A stretch of 31,755 bases of DNA from DASWRT01 sp036403035 (GTDB lineage: Bacteria; Pseudomonadota; Alphaproteobacteria; ATCC43930; CGMCC-115725), in assembly GCA_036403035.1 (NCBI GenBank), contig DASWRT010000113.1, positions 1 through 31,755 on the forward strand. Direction: 5' to 3'. Below the pieces are notes generated by a model that did no database searches, was not told the DNA's origin, and saw only the letters and a list, made by a program, of their open reading frames with translations. A program made the position numbers and the translations under genes. Below are positions 7,689 through 15,598 of this stretch, piece by piece; the first letter of the stretch is position 1, and each line of letters starts with the position of its first letter.

Positions 7689-8665
7689 GCCACGGCTCCT
7701 CTCTCCTCGACCGCGGCGCGCTTGCGCCGTCCGCCGGGCAGCAGGCTCCGCAGCCACGCCCAGGCCGGCGCCACGAGCCCGCCCGGCAGGAAGAACAGGA
7801 TCAGCATCAGCAGCACCGTGTAGACCCAGAGCCGGTACTCGCTGAGCCCGCGCAGGAACTCGGTCAGCAGGTTGAGCAGCAGCGCCCCGCCGACCGGGCC
7901 GTAGATCGTGCCCATGCCGCCGACATAGACCATGATGATGATGTTGATCGACAGGATCACGGCGAAGAGGTCGGGGCCGACCTGGAGCTGGTAATGAGCG
8001 TACAGCGCGCCGCCCAGGCCGGCGAACGCCGCGCTGATCGCGAGCGCGACGATCTTGTAGAAGGTGACGTCGATGCCGGCGGCTTGGCAGGTCGCCTCGT
8101 CGCCGCGGATCGCGCGCAGGATCGTGCCCCACGGCGAGAGCGCGAGCAGCTTCAGGACCACGACGGTCGCGACGAGGAAGGCAAGCGTCAGGTAGTAGTA
8201 GTCGAGCTGCGAATCGAGGATCGGGAAGATGCCGTTCAGCCCGTCCTGCCCGCCGGTGTAGCGCGAGAAGATGATGACGAGGTATTGCATCACCGTCGTC
8301 GCCGACAGCATCGCCAGCGCGAAGTAGGGGCCGCGCAGCCGCAGCGTCGGGAAGCCGATCAGCAGGCTGAACAGCACCGCGACGGCCGCCGCCGAGGGCA
8401 GGCTCCACCACGGGTTCAGGCCGAATTCGGTGTTGAGGAAGCCCGCCGTGTAGGCTCCGGCGCCGATGAACAGCGAATGGCCGAAATTCTCGCGGCCGGT
8501 CAGGCCGGACATGAAGTCCCAGCTCGCCGCCCAGATGCCGTAGCACAGGCAGACGGTGAGCACGCCGGTGATGTAGGTGCTGCCCGCCGCGAGCGGCGCC
8601 GCGATCAGCGCCGCCAGCACGACGAGCGCCGCGATCCCGTCCGGCAGTCCGATCCGCGGCATCAT
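7685..8665 (-). CDS. livM: Branched-chain amino acid/amide ABC transporter permease, LivM type
   Basis: A 326-residue inner-membrane permease with about nine or ten hydrophobic segments. It carries the LivM landmarks SGLTGRENFGHSLFIGAGAY (N-terminal third), FPTLRLRGPYFALAMLS, and the EAA-like coupling loop around LSPWGTILRAIRGDEATCQAAG, where it contacts the ATPases. The C-terminus has the usual GGMGTIYGPVGGALLL and FFLPGGL motifs. Two adjacent ATGs (8665 and 8662) are possible starts. The gene lies 22 bp downstream of livH and overlaps livG by 4 bp. Confidence 0.94.
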   Translation of the reverse strand: MMPRIGLPDGIAALVVLAALIAAPLAAGSTYITGVLTVCLCYGIWAASWDFMSGLTGRENFGHSLFIGAGAYTAGFLNTEFGLNPWWSLPSAAAVAVLFSLLIGFPTLRLRGPYFALAMLSATTVMQYLVIIFSRYTGGQDGLNGIFPILDSQLDYYYLTLAFLVATVVVLKLLALSPWGTILRAIRGDEATCQAAGIDVTFYKIVALAISAAFAGLGGALYAHYQLQVGPDLFAVILSINIIIMVYVGGMGTIYGPVGGALLLNLLTEFLRGLSEYRLWVYTVLLMLILFFLPGGLVAPAWAWLRSLLPGGRRKRAAVEERGAVA

Positions 8666-8687
8666 CGGATTGCTGCCCGCATTCCGC

Positions 8688-9542
8688 TCAGAACGCGGCG
8701 CGCTTGCCGAAGAACCCGGCCGGCCGGACGATCAGCGTGATCAGCACGGCGAGCACGGAGACGATCTGCGCCCATTCGATGGAGCCCTCAAAGGCGATGA
8801 TGGTCTCGCTGTAGCCGAGGAGCAGCGCCCCGAGGATGCTGCCGGGGATCGAGCCCAGCCCGCCGACGATCACGATGGCGAACGACTTGACTAGCGGCAG
8901 CAGCCCCATCCCTGGGATCACCGTCTGGAAGGGGGCGACGAGCACGCCGGCCGCGGCTGCCGTCCCGGCCGAGATCGCCATCACCAGCGAGTAGATGCGG
9001 TCGCTCGGGATGCCCATGTAGCGCGCCGCCTCCGCGTCCTGCGAGATCGCGAGGATCGCGGCGCCCAGCCGCGTGTGCTGCATGAACAGCCACAGCCCGC
9101 CGAGGATGACGAAGCTGGCGGCGAGCGCGAGGAGCCGCTGCCCGCTGATGTCGGCGCCCGCCACCGTAAAGGTCGCGTCGACCATCGACGGCACGTTGCG
9201 CGCCTCCGAGCCGAAGACCAGCAGCAGCACCTGCTCGACCATCAGCCCGGTCGCGAGCGTGATCATCAGGACGGCGAGCTGCGACTTGCGCAGCGGCCGC
9301 ACCAGCACCCGCTCGACCAGCACGCCGAATGCGGCCACGGCGCCGACCGCAATCAGCGCCGCCGGCAGCAGCGGCACGTGGAAGATCGCGGTCAGCGCGT
9401 AGACCGTATAGGCGCCGAGCGCATAGAACGCGCCGTGGGCGAGGTTGAGGATCCGCGCGACGCCGAAGATCAGCGTGAAGCCGACCGCGAGCATCGCGTA
9501 GATCGCGCTGATCACCGCGCCGTAGATCAGGATGCTGGCCAA
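8688..9542 (-). CDS. livH: Branched-chain amino acid/amide ABC transporter permease, LivH type
   Basis: A 284-residue inner-membrane permease forming the translocation pore with LivM. The N-terminus (GAVISAIYAMLAVGFTLIFG, then RILNLAHGAFYALGAY) and the late motif IVIVGGLGSIPGSILGALLLG are diagnostic of LivH. The cytoplasmic loop AISQDAEAARYMGI corresponds to the ATPase-coupling helix. The start is a TTG at 9542, preceded by AGGAGAG at a good distance; no ATG fits the family N-terminus as well. It is separated from the binding-protein gene by 147 bp containing a palindromic repeat. Confidence 0.93.
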   Translation of the reverse strand: MASILIYGAVISAIYAMLAVGFTLIFGVARILNLAHGAFYALGAYTVYALTAIFHVPLLPAALIAVGAVAAFGVLVERVLVRPLRKSQLAVLMITLATGLMVEQVLLLVFGSEARNVPSMVDATFTVAGADISGQRLLALAASFVILGGLWLFMQHTRLGAAILAISQDAEAARYMGIPSDRIYSLVMAISAGTAAAAGVLVAPFQTVIPGMGLLPLVKSFAIVIVGGLGSIPGSILGALLLGYSETIIAFEGSIEWAQIVSVLAVLITLIVRPAGFFGKRAAF

Positions 9543-9595
9543 GCCGAACGCTCTCCTGTGGGGCGTCCCTCGCCGGGCGGTTTCCTCGCTCCATT

Positions 9596-9618
9596 CCCTC
9601 CCCCCTTGCGGGGGAGGG
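9596..9618. repeat. REP-like palindrome CCCTCCCCC-N5-GGGGGAGGG
   Basis: A perfect 9-bp stem with the loop CTTGC lies in the gap between the binding-protein gene and livH. The same sequence with the same spacing recurs at 23050-23072 and 23109-23131, so it belongs to a dispersed family. It may act as a processing or attenuation hairpin that lets the binding protein be made in excess over the membrane subunits; that role is inference. Confidence 0.7.
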
Positions 9619-9689
9619 AGAATGAAGTTGGATGATCACCACGAATAGCCGCCGTCATCGGCCGGCGCCGCTTCGGCCGCCGCGGCCGC

Positions 9690-10931
9690 TCAATCCTGTT
9701 GCAGCCACGGCGGGTTGATCATCTTCCCGTTGGCCAGCTCCTTCGGCCAGACGACCGTGCGCTTGCCGCCGTCCTGCCATTGCACGAACAGGTTGTTGAC
9801 GAAGCCGGGGCCGTTCTTGGCGTCGTGCCTGTCGTCGAAGGCGAGATGGCCGCGCACGCCGAGATAATTGGACTTCTCCAGTTCCTTGATGACGGCGTCA
9901 GCCGCCGTGCTCTTCGCGCGGTCCACCGCCTCGGCGTAGACGTAGACGGCGTCGTAGGCGCCGCTCGCGGTATAGACCGGCGGGCCCTTGTACAGCTCGA
10001 TGAACTTGTCCCACCACGCCTCGGTCTTCGGGGTCAGCGGCGCCCGCAGCACGTAGTTCGTCGTCACTTCGGAAATCGCCTTGCCGCCGACGCGCTCGAA
10101 GAAGTTCGTGTCCTGGCTCTTCACGTCGATGCCGCCGATCGGCACCGGGACCTTGGCGTCGTACCATTGCTTGACGAAGACGTCGGACGCGGCGTGCGAG
10201 AGGATGACCAGCAGGTACTGCGAGCCGTTCTCCTTGACCTTCGTGAAGATCGGCGAGAAATCGGCCGTCTGCGGATCGAAGAACTCGGCCATCGGGACGT
10301 CGATGCCGGCGCTGGTCGCCTCCTTCTTGAGGAAGGGCACCATGTCCTGGACCCATTTGGCGTTCTCGCCGAGGATCGAGATCTTCTTGTAGCCAAGCTC
10401 GCCGTGCAGCTTGCCCTTCATGAAGTTGAGCAGCTCTTCGGCCTGGATCTGAGAGCTGAGCGGGCTGGCGCGGAAGATGTACTTGTAGTGCTCGTAGTCG
10501 TCCTTGACCTTCGCCTGGATCGCCGGCGAGGCCGAGCCGATGCCGATATAGACCGTCTTGGCGCGGGAGATGTGCGGCAGTTCGGCGAGCGTCACGCCGC
10601 TGTCGTAGCCGCCGATCAGCACGTCGACATGGTTGTCGCCGGTCAGCTTGTTGACCGCCGCGACGCCGTCCTTCGGGCTCTCGCCCTCGTCGGCCACGGC
10701 GATCTCCAGCTTTCGGCCGTTGACGCCGCCTTTCGCGTTGATCTCGTCGATCGCCATCTTGGCGCCGTTGACGGCGTCGCGCCCGACCTGGAGCTGGATC
10801 GCGGTATTGACGCCGATCAGGATCGGCTTCTGGTCCTGTTGCGCCGCGGCCGGTCCTGCCGCGGAGACCGCGACCGCGAGAGCGAGCGGCGCCGTCGCCG
10901 CGAACAGCCCGAACGGAAAGCGTCGCGCCAT
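9690..10931 (-). CDS. HAAT-family periplasmic substrate-binding protein (LivK-like)
   Basis: A 413-residue periplasmic binding protein that delivers substrate to LivHM. It has a signal peptide (residues 1-32, ending GPAAA-QQ), then a type I binding fold: GVNTAIQLQVGRDAVNGAKM with EINAKGGVNGRKLE, VLIGGYDSGVTLA (ligand-lid region) and SGAYDAVYVYAEAVDRAKS near the C-terminus. The start ATG 10931 is preceded by GGGAGGGAG. The frame remains open upstream, but that part is antisense to the next gene and not homologous. The sequence does not look like UrtA (urea) or AmiC; the substrate could be a branched-chain amino acid, amide or small organic acid. It is the first gene of the leftward transport operon. 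Confidence 0.92.
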   Translation of the reverse strand: MARRFPFGLFAATAPLALAVAVSAAGPAAAQQDQKPILIGVNTAIQLQVGRDAVNGAKMAIDEINAKGGVNGRKLEIAVADEGESPKDGVAAVNKLTGDNHVDVLIGGYDSGVTLAELPHISRAKTVYIGIGSASPAIQAKVKDDYEHYKYIFRASPLSSQIQAEELLNFMKGKLHGELGYKKISILGENAKWVQDMVPFLKKEATSAGIDVPMAEFFDPQTADFSPIFTKVKENGSQYLLVILSHAASDVFVKQWYDAKVPVPIGGIDVKSQDTNFFERVGGKAISEVTTNYVLRAPLTPKTEAWWDKFIELYKGPPVYTASGAYDAVYVYAEAVDRAKSTAADAVIKELEKSNYLGVRGHLAFDDRHDAKNGPGFVNNLFVQWQDGGKRTVVWPKELANGKMINPPWLQQD

Positions 10932-10949
10932 ACGTGCTCCCTCCCTACG

Positions 10950-10961
10950 TCGATATATCGA
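10950..10961. promoter_or_regulatory. AT-rich 12-bp palindrome in the leader of the transport operon
   Basis: TCGATATATCGA is a perfect palindrome about 20 bp upstream of the binding-protein start codon, in the 143-bp gap before the next gene. Its A/T content stands out from its surroundings. It could be an operator or part of a promoter; nothing in the sequence identifies the factor. Confidence 0.25.
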
Positions 10962-11074
10962 TCGGCGGCTTTGCGCGCGCCTCTCCGATGAGCGTACGGG
11001 CAGGTACGACAGTTTGACAAGCACGGCGTCGCTCGCACCCTTCGCCGGATTCGCGACGCCGGGAGGAGCGGCAT

Positions 11075-12409
11075 TCAGGATCCGGACGGCGGCGGTCCCG
11101 GCGCGCAGGCGGGGCGCGCCGCGGCCTCGCCTGCGCCGCCCTCGCGGCAGCGGAGATCCCGGACGAAGCTCGCGAGGAACCGCGACAGATCGGGCGGCGC
11201 GCCGCTGCCACGTCCGCCGAGGACGGGCGCGATCGTCTCGGCGTATCCTGCGTCGCCCTCGGTCCACCGGAACAGCAGCATCTGAGCCGCATGCGACTTG
11301 TACGCGGGGAGCGTGTTGTAGTCGGCGCCGGGCGGACCGTCGCGGCCGGGCAGGCGACGCCGCTCCCCGAGCCAACCCTGGAAGACGTAGAACGCGTCCG
11401 CCGGGGGCAGGAATTGGAGCGCGCAGTCGACTTCCCGGTCGGACTCGGTGACGTCGTCGGCGGCAAGGAACGGCGGGTCTTCCCCGGTCGTCAGGTAGCG
11501 CACCGTGTCGCGGTTCATGAACGGCGCCGCGCGGTGCCGGACCCGGCCGGGCTCGTGCGGATACAGCTCGTTCGACCATGTCGCGGCGTCGATCGCCAGC
11601 CTTCCGTCCGCCGGCAGCGCCAGCACGCCCGGCGCCGCGGCGCTGCCGAGCAGGTAGCTCCGGAGATAGTTGTGCTGCTGGAACACCGCTGCGACCGGCA
11701 CCTGCGCTGCCGCCGCTTCTTGCCCGTCCGTGCCGGGCGCCAGCGCGATCGTCACCGCGGTGTAATGGTCGAGCTGATGCCAGTCGCGCGGATCGGCGAC
11801 GATCCCGACCAGCAGGCGCATCCAGCCCGGCATGCCGGCGGGCAGCCCGGAGCGGCGGAACACGTAGTTGTAGGTGAGGAAGGTGAACTCGCGCTTCCCG
11901 TCGGGCAGCGCCACCGTCTCGCGGTCGATGCGGCCGAGCACGGTCGGATGAACGGGCGCGCCCCGCCCCGGTACGCCGCGATGGACCAGCACCGCGCCGG
12001 GGTCGGCCTTGTACGCGTTGAGCGTCTCGCGCGTCGGAGGTTCGGCGACGATGCTCCCGTCGCCGCGCAGCAGCGTCGCCTCGGCCACGTAGTCCTCATA
12101 GAAGCCGATCGGTCCCTCGGACTCGCGGTCGACGAACAGCCGCGGCCGGTAGCGGGCGAGGAGGGCGCGGTCGGTCTCGTCCGGCGGCGATTCCGCCGGC
12201 GGGTGTGCCGCGTACCAGTCGCGGAAGCCGGGATACTGCGAGAAGTTCGCGGCGGACTGGCTGCACCCCGCGGCGCCCGCGGCGAGCAGCAGCGCGAGGA
12301 GCGGCCCGGCTGCCGCCCTCCGCGGCCAGTATCCGGCCCGTCGCCGGGCCGCCGGAATAAAATCGACTGCCAAGTGTCTCATTGTCGGCTTATTCCAAAA
12401 GGCTGCCAT
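11075..12409 (-). CDS. Unrecognised lipoprotein
   Basis: A 444-residue protein I do not recognise. The N-terminus has an Arg-rich stretch, a hydrophobic segment and a lipobox (LAAGAAGC, Cys49 counted from ATG 12409; ATG 12382 is an alternative start), so it is probably lipid-anchored in the envelope. Distinct features are a DWHQLDHYTAVTIAL segment followed by VAAVFQQHNYLRSYLLG (clustered His, Gln and Tyr), a YLTTGEDPPFLAADD segment and a Pro/Ala/Gly-rich C-terminal tail. No repeats or further membrane helices are visible. It is transcribed leftward as a single gene, 143 bp upstream of the transport operon and in the same direction. The frame is supported by a coherent domain-like composition and the lipobox; the function is unknown. 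Confidence 0.75.
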   Translation of the reverse strand: MAAFWNKPTMRHLAVDFIPAARRRAGYWPRRAAAGPLLALLLAAGAAGCSQSAANFSQYPGFRDWYAAHPPAESPPDETDRALLARYRPRLFVDRESEGPIGFYEDYVAEATLLRGDGSIVAEPPTRETLNAYKADPGAVLVHRGVPGRGAPVHPTVLGRIDRETVALPDGKREFTFLTYNYVFRRSGLPAGMPGWMRLLVGIVADPRDWHQLDHYTAVTIALAPGTDGQEAAAAQVPVAAVFQQHNYLRSYLLGSAAAPGVLALPADGRLAIDAATWSNELYPHEPGRVRHRAAPFMNRDTVRYLTTGEDPPFLAADDVTESDREVDCALQFLPPADAFYVFQGWLGERRRLPGRDGPPGADYNTLPAYKSHAAQMLLFRWTEGDAGYAETIAPVLGGRGSGAPPDLSRFLASFVRDLRCREGGAGEAAARPACAPGPPPSGS

Positions 12410-12602
12410 GCTGCCTAGTGATTCCGGAGAAAACCCGCATGACCGCCCGATGTGAGAGCGGAGAGGCTGACGATGCGATACGTCGGGCGGCAGCGTCGAG
12501 GTCGCCGTCGGGCGCGGTCGCCGCTGCGCCGCCGTCGTCGCGGTCCGCGCCGGTTACGAGGATGGCCTTCCCGCAGACCCTGCCGTTCGTTTCGGTCGTC
12601 AC
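12390..12602 (-). pseudogene. Possible remnant of a short-chain dehydrogenase 5' end
   Basis: A 70-codon frame starting at GTG 12602, with a strong ribosome-binding site (GAAGGAAGGGG) just upstream. Its first residues, GRVCGKAILVTGA, read like the first strand and turn of an SDR Rossmann fold, but the expected GxxxGxG is not completed and the rest is Ala/Asp/Arg-rich low-complexity sequence ending inside the start of the lipoprotein gene. Either it is a decayed gene fragment or a chance similarity with a small unrelated leader ORF. Confidence 0.25.
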
Positions 12603-12709
12603 GAACCCCTTCCTTCACGGTGGCATTTTGCGGTTTGATGCTGCACCGGTTGTGCGCTGCGCAACGCATTTTTCCACGCCGCGCCGTCGCCGCTGCGAGG
12701 GAGCCTGGA
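12410..12709. other. 300-bp gap upstream of the GST gene
   Basis: Apart from the possible SDR remnant on the minus strand, I see no convincing gene here. It must contain the promoters of the divergent lipoprotein and GST genes. The stretch at about 12610-12680 is slightly A/T-richer, with TTGCGG and TTTTTCC runs, but no clear -35/-10 pair. Confidence 0.4.
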
Positions 12710-13330
12710 ATGCTGACGATATGGGGGCGCGCGAACTCCTCGAACGTCCAGAAGGTCCTGTGGTGTTGCGACGAACTCGGCGTCCAATATCAACGGATCG
12801 ATGCCGGCCGGTCGTTCGGCCGCACCGATGCGCCGGAATACCGGGCGATGAACCCGAACGGGCTGGTCCCGACCGTCCAGGACGGCGATGCTATCCTCTG
12901 GGAATCGAACACGATCCTGCGCTACCTCGCGACGACGCGGGGCGGCGCCCGGCTCTATCCGACCGAGCCCTACGCCCGCTCGCTCGTCGAGCGATGGATG
13001 GATTGGCAGATCGCGCACCTCGGCCCGCCGATGACGACGCTGATCTTCGCGCTCTACCGCACGCCGCCGGAGCAGCAGGATCGGACGGTGATCGAGGCGG
13101 CGCGGCTGCGCGCGGAGGAGTTGTTCACGATGCTCGACGGCGTGCTGGGACATCACGAATACGTCGCCGGCCCCGCCTTCTCGCTCGCCGACATCGCGCT
13201 CGGCATCTTCGGCTATCGCTGGTTGAACATGCCGGTGCGGCGGCAGCCGATGCCGAACCTCGAATCATGGTATGAGCGGCTGAAGCCGCGGGCCGGCTTT
13301 GCGGCTCACGTCATGCAACCCATTTCCTGA
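12710..13330 (+). CDS. Glutathione S-transferase family protein
   Basis: A 206-residue cytosolic protein. Residues 1-80 are the thioredoxin-like domain: LTIWGRANSSNVQKV with a Ser in the usual activating position, NPNGLVPTVQDGDAILWESN with the cis-Pro (VPTV) and the ES pair that holds the glutathione gamma-glutamyl group. The rest is an all-helical domain with the FSLADIALG motif (hydrophobic staple/N-capping box). ATG 12710 is preceded by GCGAGGGAG; the frame is open further upstream but without homology. The expected activity is conjugation or reductive cleavage using glutathione; the substrate cannot be told. It lies 30 bp upstream of the cytochrome pair in the same direction. Confidence 0.9.
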   Translation: MLTIWGRANSSNVQKVLWCCDELGVQYQRIDAGRSFGRTDAPEYRAMNPNGLVPTVQDGDAILWESNTILRYLATTRGGARLYPTEPYARSLVERWMDWQIAHLGPPMTTLIFALYRTPPEQQDRTVIEAARLRAEELFTMLDGVLGHHEYVAGPAFSLADIALGIFGYRWLNMPVRRQPMPNLESWYERLKPRAGFAAHVMQPIS

Positions 13331-13360
13331 CGAATGAAACCGAAAGAGGCAAGGACAGGC

Positions 13361-13843
13361 ATGCGGAACATTGCGAAGGGGGCACTCCTGACAATTGCTG
13401 CTGCGGCGGTCGTCTCGGTCGGGATCGGCGCGGCGGCGCCGGTCGCCGCGCAGGACAAGGAGGCGGCGCTGAAGGACCGCCAGGCGACGATGAAGTCGCT
13501 CGGCAAGGCGATGGAGGACATCAAGGGCTATCTCGAAGGCAAGGTCGAACAGCCGGCGGCGCTGGAAAGCGCGCGGCACATCCAGTCGGTCGCCAACATC
13601 ATTCCCGATAAATTCCCGCAGGGGACCGCGACGGTCGACTTTCCCGGCAAGTCCGGCGCGAAGCCCGTGATCTGGAGCGACTGGAACGACTTCCTCGCCA
13701 AGGACAAGGGCTTGAAGGAGGAGAGCGCGAAGCTGGTCGACGCGGTGAAGTCGGGCGACAAGAACGCCGTCGCCGCGCAGTTCGTCACGACCGGCAAGCA
13801 GGCGTGCGGCAACTGCCACACCACCTATCGCGAGAAGATCTGA
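13361..13843 (+). CDS. Cytochrome c-556/c'-family protein
   Basis: A 160-residue periplasmic cytochrome. It has a signal peptide (1-30, ending PVAA-Q), a four-helix-bundle composition and a single haem site CGNCH close to the C-terminus (Cys149, Cys152, His153), the placement typical of cytochrome c' and c-556. The N-terminal motif DRQATMK has Met44 in the position of the sixth iron ligand of c-556, which favours a low-spin electron carrier over a gas-binding cytochrome c'. ATG 13361 is chosen because AAGGACAGG precedes it; an ATG nine codons upstream has no such site. It is followed 28 bp later by a cytochrome b561 gene, its likely redox partner. Confidence 0.92.
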   Translation: MRNIAKGALLTIAAAAVVSVGIGAAAPVAAQDKEAALKDRQATMKSLGKAMEDIKGYLEGKVEQPAALESARHIQSVANIIPDKFPQGTATVDFPGKSGAKPVIWSDWNDFLAKDKGLKEESAKLVDAVKSGDKNAVAAQFVTTGKQACGNCHTTYREKI

Positions 13844-13871
13844 GCGATCTGAGGGGCAGGGAACGCAGGGC

Positions 13872-14603
13872 ATGGACGGTAGCAAGCGGCAAAGCTGGGG
13901 AAGCGAGGCCGCTGACGCCACCGGTCCGGCCCGGCGCATCATCGTCTGGGACCTGCCGGTCCGGGTGTTCCATTGGGCGGTGGTCGCGCTGATCGGCTTC
14001 TCCTGGTGGGCCGCCGAGCATGACCGGCTGGACCTGCACAAGCTGTCGGGATACGCGATCCTGACGCTGGTGCTGTTCCGCGTCTTCTGGGGCGTCGCCG
14101 GCAGCGCGACCGCCCGCTTCAGCTCGTTCGTCCGCGGCCCGCGGGAGGTTCTCGCCTACGCACGGCACTTCTTCAGCCGCGAGCCGAGCCACTGGATCGG
14201 GCACAATCCGATGGGCGCGCTGAGCGTGCTCGGGCTGCTCGCGCTGCTGCTCGTCCAGACCGCGACGGGGCTCTGCGCGTCCGATGAGGACGGTCTGGAG
14301 TCCGGGCCGCTGGCGCGTCTCGTCGGCTACGACATGAGCCGGACGCTGAGCAAGGTGCACGGGACCACCTTCACGCTGATCCAGGTCCTGGTCGTGCTGC
14401 ACGTCGCGGTGATCCTGTTCTACGCCTTCTACAAGCGCGAGGATCTGATCGGCCCGATGGTCCGCGGGTCGAAGACGATCTCCCGCGAAAAAGCGGCTGC
14501 CGGCGCCGCGCCGCCGCAAGCGCCGCTCGGCCTCGCGCTGGTGCTTCTGATCGCCGCGGCGGCGGCCGTTTGGGCGATCGTCGCGCTGCTTCCGAGGCTG
14601 TAG
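13872..14603 (+). CDS. Cytochrome b561-type di-haem membrane protein
   Basis: A 243-residue inner-membrane protein of the bacterial cytochrome b561/Ni-Fe hydrogenase b-subunit superfamily. Four haem-bearing helices are visible: VRVFHWAVVALIGFSWW (His34), DLHKLSGYAILTLVLFRVFWG (His56), HNPMGALSVLGLLALLLVQ, and KVHGTTFTLIQVLVVLHV, each with His in the usual places. A fifth helix lies at the C-terminus (about 215-238). The N-terminal 20 residues are cytoplasmic and hydrophilic. Together with the preceding c-556 gene it probably forms an electron path between the quinone pool and the periplasmic cytochrome. The direction of electron flow is not determinable from sequence. Confidence 0.9.
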   Translation: MDGSKRQSWGSEAADATGPARRIIVWDLPVRVFHWAVVALIGFSWWAAEHDRLDLHKLSGYAILTLVLFRVFWGVAGSATARFSSFVRGPREVLAYARHFFSREPSHWIGHNPMGALSVLGLLALLLVQTATGLCASDEDGLESGPLARLVGYDMSRTLSKVHGTTFTLIQVLVVLHVAVILFYAFYKREDLIGPMVRGSKTISREKAAAGAAPPQAPLGLALVLLIAAAAAVWAIVALLPRL

Positions 14604-14715
14604 CGGACGCTCCTTCCGCCACTGAAAAGGCGCGGGGCGGCGCGTGCCTTGCGTCCGGCCGTGCGTCGGGGACATGATGCGCGCCCAATCGACCGGAAGC
14701 AGGAGGAACGCCGCC

Positions 14716-15495
14716 ATGGATCTTGGAATCGCCGGAAAGCATGCCCTCGTCTGCGCCGCCAGCAAGGGGCTCGGCAAAGGATGCGCCCTGGCCCTGGCGC
14801 AGGAAGGCGTGCATGTCACGATCGTCGCCCGCACGCACGAGACGCTTGAGGCGACCGCCGAGGAGATCCGGAAGAAGGCCGGCGTGACGGTGCGTTCGGT
14901 CGCGACCGACATCACTACGGCGGCTGGACGCCGGGCAGCGCTGGAGGCGTGTCCCGAGCCGGACATCCTGGTCAACAATGCCGGCGGACCGCCGCCGGGC
15001 GATTTCCACGACTGGACGCGCGACGATTGGATCAAGGCGCTGGACGCCAACATGCTGACTCCGATCGAGCTGATCAAGTCGACCGTCGACAGCATGATGG
15101 CGCGCGGCTTCGGCCGTATCGTCAACATCACGTCCAGCGCGGTGAAGGCGCCGATCGACATTCTCGGCCTGTCGAACGGAGCGCGATCGGGCCTCACCGG
15201 CTTCGTCGCCGGCCTGGCGCGCAAGACGGTGGCCAAGGGCGTCACGATCAACAACCTGCTGCCCGGCCCCTTCGACACCGACCGGCTCCGTGCGAACTTC
15301 ACCGCGGTGTCGCAGAAGAGCGGCCAGCCGGTCGAGGAGGTACGCGCCGCGCGGATGAAGGAGAACCCGTCGGGCCGCTTCGGCACCATCGAGGAGTTCG
15401 GTGCCTTCTGCGCCTTCCTGTGCAGCGTGCAGGCCGGCTATGTCACGGGACAGAATTATCTGCTCGACGGCGGCGCATATCCGGGCACGTTCTGA
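14716..15495 (+). CDS. Atypical short-chain dehydrogenase/reductase lacking the Tyr/Lys pair
   Basis: A 259-residue Rossmann-fold protein. The cofactor motif ASKGLGKG (residues 15-22, TGxxxGxG variant), the ARTHE segment after strand 2, NNAGG (87-91) and the catalytic Ser region NITSSAV (137-143) are all present. Where classical SDRs have YxxxK, this protein reads SNGAR, so Tyr is replaced by Ser153 and Lys by Arg157. The C-terminal GRFGTIEEFGAFCAFLCS and VTGQNYLLDGG segments are normal. This LSNxxRSGL variant recurs in a subgroup annotated as 3-oxoacyl-ACP reductase-like, so it is not a random mutation. ATG 14716 follows AGGAGG at 14701. The substrate is unknown. Confidence 0.9.
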   Translation: MDLGIAGKHALVCAASKGLGKGCALALAQEGVHVTIVARTHETLEATAEEIRKKAGVTVRSVATDITTAAGRRAALEACPEPDILVNNAGGPPPGDFHDWTRDDWIKALDANMLTPIELIKSTVDSMMARGFGRIVNITSSAVKAPIDILGLSNGARSGLTGFVAGLARKTVAKGVTINNLLPGPFDTDRLRANFTAVSQKSGQPVEEVRAARMKENPSGRFGTIEEFGAFCAFLCSVQAGYVTGQNYLLDGGAYPGTF

Positions 15496-15539
15496 GCGGA
15501 CGCGGGCGCTGCGGGACGCGACGCCGGCGAACCAAACGC

Positions 15540-15570
15540 CGCCGGTGTCGTTACCGAACGCCGGTGTCGT
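15540..15570. repeat. Direct repeat CGCCGGTGTCGT x2 upstream of receiver gene
   Basis: The 12-mer occurs at 15540-15551 and 15559-15570, a 19-bp period, and both copies are followed by ACCG after one or two bases. It ends 28 bp before the receiver-domain start codon. It could be a pair of regulator binding sites, or a simple local duplication. Confidence 0.35.
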
Positions 15571-15598
15571 ACCGGACCCGGTTTGATGGCATGTCGGC

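Noticed and set aside
6921..8546. A continuous 541-codon minus-strand frame that could be read as a livM-livG fusion
   Set aside because: Only its last 255 residues match LivG; the first part is Arg/Pro-rich nonsense over the true livM frame. The start was set at 7688.
6224..10931. Urea ABC transporter (urt) linked to urease
   Set aside because: The binding protein does not show UrtA-like sequence, the cassette is about 18 kb from ureD, and gene features are those of generic liv systems.
9690..11579. 629-codon frame extending the binding protein upstream
   Set aside because: A signal peptide begins at 10931 with a good ribosome site; the extension overlaps the lipoprotein gene out of frame.
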